From: Metaphire vulgaris
Taxonomy: Eukaryota > Annelida > Clitellata > Crassiclitellata > Megascolecidae
Length of the DNA stretch: 64,000 nucleotides
Direction of reading: 5' to 3'
Assembly: GCA_018105865.1 (NCBI GenBank)
Contig: CM030856.1
Coordinates: 2,677,620-2,741,619, forward strand
The notes under the pieces were generated by a model, which saw only the letters and a list, made by a program, of their open reading frames with translations, searched no databases and was not told where the DNA came from. Numbering within the stretch: position 1 is the stretch's first letter; every line of letters begins with the position of its first letter. Position numbers and translations under genes: made by a program. Shown here one piece after another: positions 52,195 to 61,195 of the stretch.

Positions 52195-53945
52195 TTGTCA
52201 TTCTTGTTCTTCTGTCAGAAGAAGAAGACATCAGGAAAAGGTGGGAGGAATACATCACTGATCTATAAAAGGAAGATGAAAGATACCCAAACCTATAATA
52301 AAAAATGAAACAGTTGGACCGGAGATATTGCGGGAAGAAGTGGGTGCAGCGCTAAAGGAAATGAAAAGGAAAAGGCAGCAAGCCCAGACAGCATAGTCAG
52401 CGAAATGCTATTAGCAGCAGTAGAAGAAGGTATAAAAGAACAACAGAAATGCTAAACATAATTAATTAATTAATTAATTAATTAATTCTGACAATTTCAT
52501 ATAGCACAATACGCATAGTGAAGGCTAAAGTCAGGAGCGCTTTACAAGTGTCCCTATTAGGAGATGCTAAATAAATATGTTTTAAGGTTCCTAGTGAACA
52601 GTAATAATACAGTATATGACATCATGAGAACATCAATAATCATCCGAATACCTAAGTCTCAGAAAACAGCAGATCGTGAGGCTTTCCAAGCAATCAGCTT
52701 AATAAGTCACTTTGAAAATTACTTCCAAAAAACTCTTAAAGAGGACGAAGAACAAAATAAGATGCAAGGCATCAGCAATATGGATTCAAGGAAAACTGTG
52801 GATACAGAAATGCAATCCACATCTAAAGAATGATCCGTGAAAGATGTATAGAGATGCAGAAGGACGCATGAATGATGCAGAAGGAATGAAGGATGCAAAA
52901 AGCCTTCGACAATGTTAAAAACAATGAGCTATTCGAATATCTTGATAGATCGAATAGATGAAAAGGACATGAAAATCTACTCGGAATTATACTGGAAACA
53001 AACAGCAACGGTGAGAATAAATGGAAAATGGGTTAAAATACAAAAGAGGGCTATCACCAGAATTCTTTAATGCATATGGAGAGGAAATTATGGAAAACAA
53101 AGACCCTTCAAAAGGAATTCTAAAAGGAGGACAAAATATAAACAATCTTAGATTCACGGGTGATGCAGCAATAATGGCATACTCAGAGCAGAATTTGCAG
53201 CAGTTGGTAACTGAAGTAACAAAAAAGGAGAAAGCAAAGAATTGAAAATAAACACAAAGAAAACATACTGCATGGTAATTTTGACGAAAAAAAGCACAAA
53301 AATGCCAAATATACCTGAAAGACCGACTGATACAACAAGTAAATGCATTCAAGTACCTAGGAAGCTGGATCACTAGCGATGGAAACAGTTATAAAGATAT
53401 AACAACAAGAATAGTCATGGCCAAATCAGCTTGTGCATAGCTAAAGCACATAGTAACAAACAGGTGAATCTCATTGGATGGATACTAAAATACTAGTCTT
53501 GGAAACATAATATGTTTGGTCAGTCTTGTTATACAGAGCCGAGACATGGACCATTTCTAAACAAATTAAGAAATATTGGAAGCAGTGGAAATGTGGTTCT
53601 TGATTCTTGGTTCTTATAGTTGAAAGATACTTTGGACAGAGAAAAAACTAACCAAGAAATTCTGATAATCGCAAATACATGACGAAAACTGATGCAAACT
53701 ATAAGAAGGCAACTCAAATTTTTCAGATACGTCATGAGATAAAAAAGGCCTGAAAACAACTTGAAAGGCAGAGGGGAAAGGGAGGAACAAAGAGCAAGAG
53801 AGAAGCAAAGAATGACTTTTATCAAAAGCTTGCTATGTGACATGAAGGACATAACATCAGCAATGGACCCAATACAATCTACAAATGACAGGGAGGCATG
53901 GAGGTCCATGGTCACCAACGTAGTGATAGAGGGCACCTAAAGAAG
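52195..53945 (+). mobile_element. RTE-like LINE D, longer but degenerate copy
   Basis: Begins EEDIRKRWEEYITDLYK and KPIIKNETVGPEILREEV-like (the pre-RT linker), is interrupted at 52450-52610, resumes at IIIRIPKSQKTADREAFQAI SLI (RT motif 1-2; ADREAFQAISLIS for the usual NYRPISL), RFTGDAAIMAYSEQNLQQL (53148-53205, a degenerate DDxxL), NTKKTYCMVILT, and ends EAWRSMVTNVVIEGT then TAAAGAAGAAG. Same 3' end as 40862. Many stops. Confidence 0.83.
52452..52605 (-). mobile_element. LINE 3' end fragment nested in LINE D
   Basis: The (ATTA)n tail at 52461-52490 is followed by CTGACAATTTCATATAGCAC and AATACGCATAGTGAAGGC, then GCGCTTTACAAGTG. The same terminal sequence as 38181-38315. The LINE D reading continues on both sides. 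Confidence 0.75.
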
Positions 53946-54130
53946 AAGGTTGCCATTACTTTCTCTAGGCCCACGTTTTACTTTCGCAGCTTAATGAAGC
54001 TACCAATATACCGATGCCTTGATTGGTCGCCAGCACCACCATTGGATGCTGGAATGGTTACCCATTCAAGTACTAACCACGCTTGATGTTGCTTAACTTT
54101 GGTGTTCTGATGGGAACCAGTCACACGACA
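53946..54130 (-). mobile_element. 5S-rRNA-headed SINE
   Basis: On the minus strand: GGTTCCCATCAGAACACCAA, AGTTAAGCAACATCAAGCGT, GGTTAGTACTTGAATGGGTA (5S internal promoter region), then the body TAAGCTGCGAAAGTAAAACG and TGGGCCTAGAGAAAGTAATG. It directly abuts the TAAAGAAGAAG end of LINE D. Too diverged for a 5S gene. Confidence 0.88.
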
Positions 54131-54292
54131 TCAAGTAGGTAATCATCAATATTACACAAATGTTTTACCAAAGCAGTAGATACGCCATGAGACACGACAG
54201 TGACCTGAGCAAATGTTCCAGGTAGTAATGTTAGTGATTAATTAAGCTAATTTCTATAATATTCTATTATTCTAGCAGATAGTTTTACTCAC

Positions 54293-54361
54293 TGCCAAGA
54301 CTGCTGAGCATTCATGTCCGTTAATCCAGTCCACATATTGAAAGCTTCAATCTTCAGAGAT
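54293..54361 (-). CDS. Lectin receptor exon: part of lectin domain A (5'-most found)
   Basis: The donor TGGCA|GTGAGT (phase 2) is strong. Encodes SLKIEAFNMWTGLTDMNAQQ then SW. WTGL stands for the WIGL core of lectin domains. The acceptor is taken as AAGATTAG before ATCTCTG, but GAAG-type alternatives inside are possible. The N-terminal half of this domain and the signal peptide were not found upstream. Confidence 0.75.
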
Positions 54362-54656
54362 CTAATCTTTATTGAAAGAAATTAATAAAGAACAATATTG
54401 TAATTTCTTAATAAAAAATAACTATGGTCGTTGAAAAGATATTGCCCCTAAATTTGGGCCTTTGTGAAAAAAAGTTTGAGAATTGCTATTATACATATTT
54501 ATTTATACACATGTCTAGCTGGGAGCACATCGGGCGGCACAGATTGATTTTCTCCATCTACATCAGTCATAGAGCAAGGCCCAATTCTTGGGCCTTGCTC
54601 TATGACAGGCCTATGTGTACCAAGTCTTGCTGAAGAGTTTTCCTCCATGAGATCCT
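54362..54656. repeat. Intron/flank with perfect 17-bp hairpin
   Basis: GTCATAGAGCAAGGCCC (54566-54582), loop AATTCTT, and GGGCCTTGCTCTATGAC (54590-54606) are perfectly complementary. The rest shows no recognised feature. Confidence 0.9.
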
Positions 54657-54978
54657 ATGTCTACTAGAGCTGGGTCGATTACGATTATTTTTTCTGATTA
54701 CGATTACGATTATTTTCGATTATTTTTCACGATTGCGATTTCGATTACGATTACGGTTTTTTAAATAATCGCGATTTCGATTTCGATTATTTCACAGTAC
54801 CTTTAGAAACTGGCTTTCCCGCCATATTTTACAGTATTCGGCAATCCTCTGTGTATCGATGTTCAGTTGGTCTTCAACAGGGATATTCTACACCCCTAAC
54901 AACCTCCAACACCCTAAATTTGAGGTCGACACCCCCTAAAATTTGGTGATGTGACAATGATATGCATACAGAATGCAT

Positions 54979-56305
54979 ATTTATTTATTTATTTACAATT
55001 TATATAGCGCAGTAGACAAGGCTAAGGCCCAGACATGGGTCAATTACGTTTGAAGCAATTACAATTATATTACAATTATATGAATTTTTGTCAATTACAA
55101 TTACAATTACAATTACAGCCAATTACATTGGGATCAATTACAATTACAATTACAAATGTGTCAATTACAATTACAATTACTTTTCATTCCTCTTTCTGCT
55201 TCTTTTAATAAACTTAAGTGTCTAAAATATTTAGCATAAATTAGTTCAACAAAGTCATATGCTACGGCCGATTTAAAAAACCGTAACACAAAGTTTCACA
55301 AACCTGCAAATGAGTCAACAAATTCGAAGTAGCCTTTTTTGAGCATGACACTAATTCATCACACAACCGGCACTTCACTTTAACATTTGCATTGGAAACA
55401 GCATTATTAAAGTCATCAGACTTTTCAGAATAATTCCATATTACTCCTTCTTTATGATCTCTACTGGCATTAAACTTTCATTCACAAAAAAGCGCAGCCG
55501 CAGAACACAGGAAGTAGACAAATGATAAGCTGGTTCCCCTCCAATTTGAAAGGCAGTAAAAAGTAAATAAGTAATTTTTTGCATGGCAACTGACCAGAGC
55601 AGTGAGTCCATTTACCAATAACCGTTGTGCTTTGACAATTCACTAACCATCCAATGTATTCACAGCGATACATTCATAGACTGATAAGACTTTGGCTCAT
55701 ACATGCTAATACGCTATTAGAACTTATAAAACTCACATTCCTGTAATTGAGTAAAACAATTACAATAGCTTAATTACAATTACAATTACACACAAGACAA
55801 TTACAATTACAATTACTTGTAATTGAGCTTTCCACAGATCAATTACAATTACAATTACATTGGCCAAATGTAATTAATTACAATTGAATTACAATTATAA
55901 TTGTAATTGACCCATGTCTGCTAAGGCCTACAACAAGAGCGCTTAACACAGTTCATATCCAATATTAAATAAATGTGTCTTCAAATTTCTAATGAAAAGT
56001 CCAGCTGAGACTGCTCCAGTCACATTGTCTGGAAGAGAGTTCCACAGGGCGAGATTCCTCCGCGCGAATGATCTTTCCCCAAACTTAGGGGTCTTGGACG
56101 GGGGATGGACCAACAACTGCACTCTCCGACTGGACCTGAGAACCGATCTCCTCTCGATCACAGTCGATCTTCGTACAAGCACAGTTAGATAATCAGGACA
56201 GAGTGGATCGTGTAAAGCCCGAAACGTAAGCCAACAGCGCTTGTAGACAATGCGCTGTGGAACACGGATCCAGTAGAGTCGATCTCTAAGGAGAGGAGTG
56301 ATTAG
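54979..56305 (-). mobile_element. LINE B 3' portion, split by a hAT
   Basis: The (ATTT)n tail at 54979-54993 with ACAATTTATATAGCGCAGTA marks the 3' end. Coding resumes at 55929; the minus ORF 55943-56182 reads VQLLVHPPSKTPKFGERSFA, RRNLALWNSLPDNVTGAVSA and LKTHLFNIGYEL. Nearly identical to 49583-49960. 5'-truncated near 56305. Confidence 0.9.
55030..55920. mobile_element. hAT element, 891 bp, exact target duplication, innermost of the stack
   Basis: CAGACATGGGTCAATTAC and GTAATTGACCCATGTCTG are perfect 18-bp inverted repeats, flanked by CTAAGGCC on both sides (55022-55029, 55921-55928). Subterminal AATTACAATTAC arrays occur at both ends. The interior (55180-55740) has no intact ORF; a hAT-like coding remnant is possible but not recognised. 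Confidence 0.95.
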
Positions 56306-56309
56306 CTCT

Positions 56310-56760
56310 GAACACCCCCAAACAGGCCCATTCAGAGGGGGGCTAGAATGGCCATTCGGCCCGGGCCTCCATCATTTTGGGGGCCTCCCTTTGTTTCCTT
56401 GTCTAGAATTCTGGGAGAGCTAGAAAGCTAGATAGCTACTACTAGAAGGGGCCTCAAAATTTGGTGATGACCTTTTTGCTTGTTGATAATTTTGGGATTT
56501 TGGGAAAGCTAGGAAGGTATTCTGCGGTCCTCAAAATTGGTGATTACCTTTTTTCGCTTGTCAAAATTTTAATTGTTGGGAAGGCTAGGAGAGGCCTCGA
56601 AATTCCAACTGGCCTGGACCTCCTTCAGCCTCTGAAGAGGCCTGCCCCAAATGGAGAAATAGACCCCACAACTTTATCCTCGGATGACTTTTTTGCTTGT
56701 CAGACTTTTTGTGAGTCTCTATAACGTTTTTTTGCTTATCAGCCTTTTTCGGTAGAGACT
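56310..56760. repeat. Segment with four copies of the recurrent T-rich motif
   Basis: GATGACCTTTTTGCTTGTTG (56466), GATTACCTTTTTTCGCTTGTC (56542), GATGACTTTTTTGCTTGTCAG (56684) and ACGTTTTTTTGCTTATCAG (56726) are spaced 45-140 bp apart. Preceded by GGCCATTCGGCCCGGGCC (56351-56368). Probably a relic DNA element; ends not defined. Confidence 0.7.
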
Positions 56761-57528
56761 TCCAAATTTCGACACTCCCAGATTTTTCCGACACCCCAAA
56801 TTCACAATCCTACAATCCTAGAAATAAACACACTCCAGATTTTCCCGACACCCCACCCCAATTCACAATCCTAGAAATAACCCTGGTCTTCAATCTCCTT
56901 AAAGGATCGAGCCTGGGTGGCAAGACCGATATCGTCAGCGTATCCAAACTTCCTGCTGTTGGTATCAGGTAGGCCTAAGTCTTTTGTAGGCCTATAGACC
57001 TACAAATTGAATAACGTGGGGCTAGAACTGGACCCTATGGTAGACCGTTTCGTCGACGTCTCCAGGATCTGACATATCCCAAGTGAACTCAGAACCGTCT
57101 GTCAGAGATGAGTAATTCCACAAGTTGACAGAACCAGGGTGGCAAGTTGAGCGAGAGTTTGTACATTAAACCCACCTGACACACCGTATCGAAAGCTGCT
57201 GTCAAACCCAGAAAGATGGTACCTGTCTTTAGACGCTGTTGAATCCATTTTCAATGAAAATCTTATAATCAACGGTAAATTGATCTTTCTTTGAATCGGA
57301 AATATTGTATAATATCACTTACGGGAATAATCGAAAATTAATCGCGATTTCGATTATTTTTTTCGACGATTATCGATTATTTCGATTTATTTAATAATCG
57401 TGTCGATTTCGATTACGATTTTTTCAAAAATCGCGATTTCGATTTCGATTTCGATTAATCGACCCACCCCTAATGTCTACTTCTTTCTTCAATGATTTCT
57501 GGTAGTCAATCATGTGCCTGGTTGAAAA

Positions 57529-58230
57529 TCTCATTTCTTTTAATACAGCAAACATGTCCAATAGGGTGAGTGAATTTTTTTAGGAATTTTTAATTCCAAT
57601 AGTGATCAAAACTTGCCTATGATAGCGCACAAGTACTGCAAGAAATTTGGCAGTCACGTGTTGACGTCTTCTGCCCTCTACCGGACGATTTAAATACGCC
57701 ATATTGAATTTTTAAAATTTGAAGCCATTTCTGCTGCGACATTTCATATTAACATGACATAAGTTTATTTTTACTACTGTGCATTAGCAACGATTTTGTA
57801 AATATACGTCCCGCACGACCAGTGCTTTTTTCTAGGAAAAAAGGTTTGGGAACCCACCCTTTTTTACTCGTCAACAAAACAGGTGTGGGAACGCCGCATC
57901 TGTACGTTCCCAAACACATTATTACATATCCATAATTATATATGCAATCTGGCAAAAAAGGTTTGGGAACGGCGTTCCCATGCGTTCCCACTGAAAAAAA
58001 GCCCTGCGCACGACTACAGTGGCCTAGTTGAAGACGCTGCCCTGCTAATTATTGTTTTTATCAGTAAATGCGGAATTATTATGACTGAAAGTAGTTGGAG
58101 AAAAGCGCCTGACTGTCCAATGTTTGGAGTTTCAAAACGAATGAAACTAGATGTTTTACCAGCTGTTCAAGGTCTTCTAGAGGATTCACTCACCCTATTG
58201 GACATGTTTGCTGTATTAAAAGAAATGAGA
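57529..58230. repeat. 47-bp perfect inverted repeat, arms 608 bp apart
   Basis: 57529-57575 (TCTCATTTCTTTTAATACAG onward) is the exact reverse complement of 58184-58230 (ATTCACTCACCCTATTGGAC onward). The right arm lies in the orphan ORF fossil and encodes SLTLLDMFAVLKEMR. On the minus strand the left arm encodes the same peptide and continues FSTRHMIDYQKSLKKEVD, a segment absent from the plus copy. Confidence 0.95.
57820..58006. mobile_element. hAT MITE, 187 bp, exact 8-bp target duplication
   Basis: CAGTGCTTTTTTCTAGG at the left and CCACTGAAAAAAAGCCCTG at the right. CGCACGAC on both sides (57812-57819, 58007-58014). The interior has GTTTGGGAACCC / GGGAACGCCG repeats and a weak T-rich motif. 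The ORF 57883-58239 starts inside it by chance. Confidence 0.93.
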
Positions 58231-58575
58231 GGATTCTAGAGGGTAAGGCTTGATTTACGGAAACATCCACATAAAGAGCCAACAGCATCCGATATTACAA
58301 GTGTTCTAGTTCACAAAGTTTAAAAAATTTGGATCCATTCCATAGATAGATCGAATCACTCAACTTGCGCGTGCCCACCATGATCAGTATCTGAAGTTGG
58401 TCCGATACCCCGCATGTAAGAGAAATTCCAGCTACGAGCAGAAGGTCGCAGAATTCAAAGCAGATGCAAGAAATACTTTGATTGACATTGCCAGTTGCAA
58501 GTGCTCAGATGCAACCGCTTGCAAATGTCATAAAGATAGAAAGATACCTCTGGAAGAAAGACAATTTCTACTTGC

Positions 58576-59343
58576 TACATCTCCGGAAGAACTGCAATAA
58601 TTGGTGGACCGTGTACACTGTACACTGTACAGGCAGCCGCAGAAGAATACAACATGTCAATAAATATTGCAAAAACAAAAATAATTACTAATACCAATAA
58701 CATCACAGAAATCAAGGTGGAAGGCGTAACATTAGAACAGGTAGAATGCTTCATATACCTGAGATGTCAAATAACAAACAATGCAGAATGCAAACTGGAG
58801 GTGAAAAAGAGACTAGCCATGGGAACAACAGTGATGATCAAGTTAACCAAACTATGGAAAAACAAATCAATAAGCACTACCACAAAACTGCGATTGATGA
58901 AAACCTTAGTATGGCCAGTGGCGACATATGGATGTGAATCCCGGACGTTAAGAAAAGAAGAAAAACGCATACAGGCCTTTGAGAACAAATGCATAAGAAA
59001 CTGCTACGCATACCTTGAACAAAACTACTAACTGACGAAGAAGTTTACAACATGGTCAAAACAGAAAAAGAACTACTGAATCACGTAAAAACAAGGAAAC
59101 TTAGTTACTTTGGGCATGTGATAAGACAACCACAAGACACCATCGAGAGCAGTGTGATCACCGGACTTGTTGAAGGAAACAGAAGACGAGGGCGACCAAG
59201 TATATGCTGGATTGACAACATTACAAAGTGGACTGGCCTTTATGGAGACTGTCTACTACGCACAGCACAAGACAGATTGCGATGGAGAACACTGACCCAC
59301 TCTTGTAGCCAACCGTCGCCAAGCGACGACGGCGCAATGACTT
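58576..59343 (+). mobile_element. RTE-like LINE C-terminal region nested in the orphan ORF
   Basis: SPEELQ, then EEYNMSINIAKTKIITNTNN, TLEQVECFIYLRCQITNNAE, TLVWPVATYGCESRTLRKEE and KRIQAFENKCIRNCYAY, a frame change near 59020, then KLSYFGHVIRQPQDTIESSV, GLVEGNRRRGRPSICWIDNI TKWTGLYGD and DRLRWRTLTHSC. Flanked by ACTTG (58571-58575 region, 59340-59344). Orphan-ORF reading resumes immediately after. Two long open frames remain (125 and 97 codons). Confidence 0.88.
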
Positions 59344-59574
59344 GACAAAGAACTGTAAGGCAAATGATGATTGGGTCTATTGACCGATCAAACACAAAAG
59401 CACTTATGCTAAGAGCACAACAAAAGATGTGAGAATATGCCAATGGTTCAGTTCAAGGAGACTGAATATGCGATCTACAAGTGCTACCTGACTCTGTTTT
59501 GCAGGATCTCAGCACAGATCAGAGATACTTGTACGACATGTGTCGAGCTTTCAATAGTGGTTCATGCGGTGAAG

Positions 59575-59760
59575 CAGTGGCGGCTCTAGGATTTGGCAAG
59601 TGGCGGGCCGTTGGGGTTGCAACTTCTAATCATGGGGGCAACCATTTGTTGTTTAATGTATGTACCATTAAGTATAGGGTCACAACTAGGGGGCCACTGG
59701 GGGGCCAGGCACTCAATAGGGGGCACGGGCCCCCTGGTACCCCCGGTTGAGCCGCCACTG
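59575..59760. mobile_element. hAT MITE, 186 bp
   Basis: CAGTGGCGGCTCTAGG and GTTGAGCCGCCACTG termini with near-exact duplication CGGTGAAG / CGGTGGAG (59567-59574, 59761-59768). Same family as 46507-46688. Inserted in the orphan ORF just after the NSGSCGEA block. Confidence 0.92.
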
Positions 59761-59826
59761 CGGTGGAGCACTGTTGAATCAAAGTCTGTGAAAACTCGTA
59801 ATGTCTCGTCGGTTGACTAGCTAGCA

Positions 59827-60116
59827 CAGAGCCATAGCTAGGGTTTTCGGCGCCCGGGGCAAGATTCATATTTTGCGCCCCTAAATTTCGTTGACGACCT
59901 TTTTTGTTTGTTTAGTCGCCATACAGTTTGCTTACTATCTATTTTGGGGTGACGACCTTTTTAGTCGTCATCATGCAGCTCTCTCTCCATTCTCTCCATT
60001 TCGGGCTTTCCTTTTTATTATTTATTCCGCGGAACTATTTTTATTTATTTTGTCACATCCAAAATGCGCCCCCACCGGTCGGAGCCCGGGGCGGCTTGCC
60101 CCCAGCTACGGGTCTG
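59827..60116. mobile_element. hAT MITE, 290 bp, exact 8-bp target duplication
   Basis: CAGAGCCATAGCTAGGG and CCCCCAGCTACGGGTCTG termini, flanked by AGCTAGCA (59819-59826, 60117-60124). Two copies of the T-rich motif (GACGACCTTTTTTGTTTG at 59893 and GACGACCTTTTTAGTCG at 59951). Inserted in the orphan ORF before LRLYIATKEP. Confidence 0.94.
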
Positions 60117-60818
60117 AGCTAGCAAAGTACTACGCTTGTACATAGCCACCAAGGAACCAAGCAAGTCTCTCTCGACAATCATAGAGGAGAAATCATATTG
60201 AAGGTATACGCCCCTGTCTGGTTTGCAGTCAAGTGCAAGTCGTCCTGCAAAGATGGTGCAAAGCATCTGTGGATGCTCGTTAACAAATCGCGATATTTGA
60301 TATTTTCTTGGTGATTTGAAGTCGATAGTCGATCCAGTCATTGAGAGAAACGCCTTCTATGCTCATCCTGAAAATTTACTTCTCTCAATGATCATGGATG
60401 AGCGAAAAGCAATTCGAGAATTGGGACTGAGACGGATAATGGAGGCTCGATCGCGCAAGAAGCCAGAGAGAGGAGTTCGCATATTTCAACCCTCTTAGTC
60501 TGCGATTTAATGCATCCAATTATACGGAATTAATTGATTGGCAGTCATATGAAGTTACTGAGTTACCGAGCCGCCTCTAACGAAGGACATAAGTGATGAA
60601 CTGGAACAGTTGTTGTTCAACAATGCCGACAGATCAGCAATTGAATTCCATCGCTTTGCCTGCCATACTCAAGCAGTCGAGAGGTCTGTTAAGGCCGTTA
60701 CAGAGTCAGCATTGATGGTTGTTGGACAACTTGCAAGAGATGGATTAGCCCGAGCAAGATTTGAAGCTAGGAAGACAAAGCCAACATTCACAACAAAGCG
60801 TGATTTCGTTACTAAATA

Positions 60819-61195
60819 ATTTCATTTCCAATGCAAACTAATGTGAATATTCTGAATATAACTTTGGTCCAGCGCTATCTGTGATTACAGGGCTACACCA
60901 ATTACAGGGCTAGACCACACCAATTTTACCTAGTTTAAGCTGAAGTATTACAATACATGTATGTATTAATGTTGTACAGTGCTCACTCTTGGTAGATTAT
61001 AAAAAATTCTTACTTTCGCATATTAATAATGTAACTGACTTGGTAGAGGGTAGAAGATGTATAACATAACAAGCTCATATTTGGCACTTTTTATCTACAT
61101 TTTGTTATGCTACCTTTATTAGGTTTTGGATTCCTTAATTACAATTTTTATTTTTTTCCAATACTTTCACTCCACACTAATGTCCACGCCAGAAC
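60819..61195. other. No feature seen
   Basis: AT-rich sequence after the orphan-ORF stop. It could be its former 3' flank. Confidence 0.45.

Larger units (their letters stand above)
27666..54361 (-). other. Gene span: tandem C-type lectin transmembrane receptor
   Basis: Eleven exons on the minus strand: 54361-54293, 48073-47973, 47321-47062, 45178-45025, 44662-44563, 44249-44008, 43694-43520, 43322-43059, 41388-41215, 28505-28329, 27880-27666. Joined, they encode three complete C-type lectin domains preceded by part of a fourth, a Thr/Ser/Pro stalk, one membrane helix and a 38-residue cytoplasmic tail. Domain linkers start at phase-1 introns and within-domain introns are phase 0, 1 or 2, all mutually compatible apart from two one-base losses. 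This resembles mannose-receptor-type proteins (extracellular carbohydrate recognition, endocytosis). The 5' exons (signal peptide, start of the first lectin domain) are not identified. Introns of 12.7 kb and 6.2 kb are filled with mobile elements. Confidence 0.85.
54878..56885. mobile_element. hAT MITE of the 36151 family, split by insertions
   Basis: The left end CAGGGATATTCTACACCCC and right end CAATCCTAGAAATAACCCTG are flanked by GTCTTCAA (54870-54877, 56886-56893). TATGCATACAGAATGCATA near 54960 repeats an internal piece of the 36151 copy. Interrupted by LINE B from about 54979. Sequence 56760-56880 contains the right-end block twice. Confidence 0.88.
54800..57245 (-). mobile_element. Jockey-like LINE RT fragment (LINE J), split
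   Basis: Minus strand: TGTIFLGLTAAFDTVCQVGL, NLPPWFCQLVELLISDRRF-type, VHLGYVRSWRRR and GLPQGPVLAP from 57235 to 57020; DYADD-like remnant lost; after the inserted MITE, QLNIDTQRIAEYCKIWREKP (54865-54805). This matches RT motifs 3-4 and the following helix. Inserted in the outer hAT and itself interrupted at 54878-56885. Confidence 0.78.
54665..57472. mobile_element. Outer hAT-like element containing four further insertions
   Basis: TAGAGCTGGGTCGATTACG at the left and CGATTAATCGACCCACCCCTA at the right are inverted repeats. ATGTCTAC flanks both sides (54657-54664, 57473-57480). The subterminal regions are full of CGATTTCGATT/ATTACGATT repeats (54670-54800, 57320-57450). The original element was probably under 500 bp; everything between is later insertion. 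Confidence 0.92.
58033..60818 (+). pseudogene. Fossil of a large conserved orphan ORF, split by an RTE and two hAT MITEs
   Basis: Successive collinear blocks: APDCPMFGVSKRMKLDVLPA and VQGLLEDSLTLLDMFAVLKE (58090-58230); LRKHPHKEPTASDITS (58252-58300); RITQLARAHHDQYLKLVRYP, SYEQKVAEFKADARNTLIDI, ASCKCSDATACKCHKDRKIP (58353-58555); QRTVRQMMIGSIDRSNTKAL (59345-59405); LPDSVLQDLSTDQRYLYDMC RAFNSGSC (59482-59568); LRLYIATKEPSKSL (60130-60170); VYAPVWFAVKCKSSCKDGAK HLWMLVNKSRYL; DLKSIVDPVIERNAFYAHPE NLLLSMIMDERK; TEPPLTKDISDELEQLL; FHRFACHTQAVERSVKAVTE and LARDGLARARFEARKT. I recall similar uncharacterised proteins recurring in invertebrate gene sets, but not a named domain. Multiple frameshifts and a stop make it a pseudogene. 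It is possibly from an undescribed mobile element. Confidence 0.75.

Noticed and set aside
57883..58239. Single 118-codon ORF as a gene
   Set aside because: Its first third lies in a hAT MITE; only the part from about 58087 belongs to the orphan-ORF fossil.
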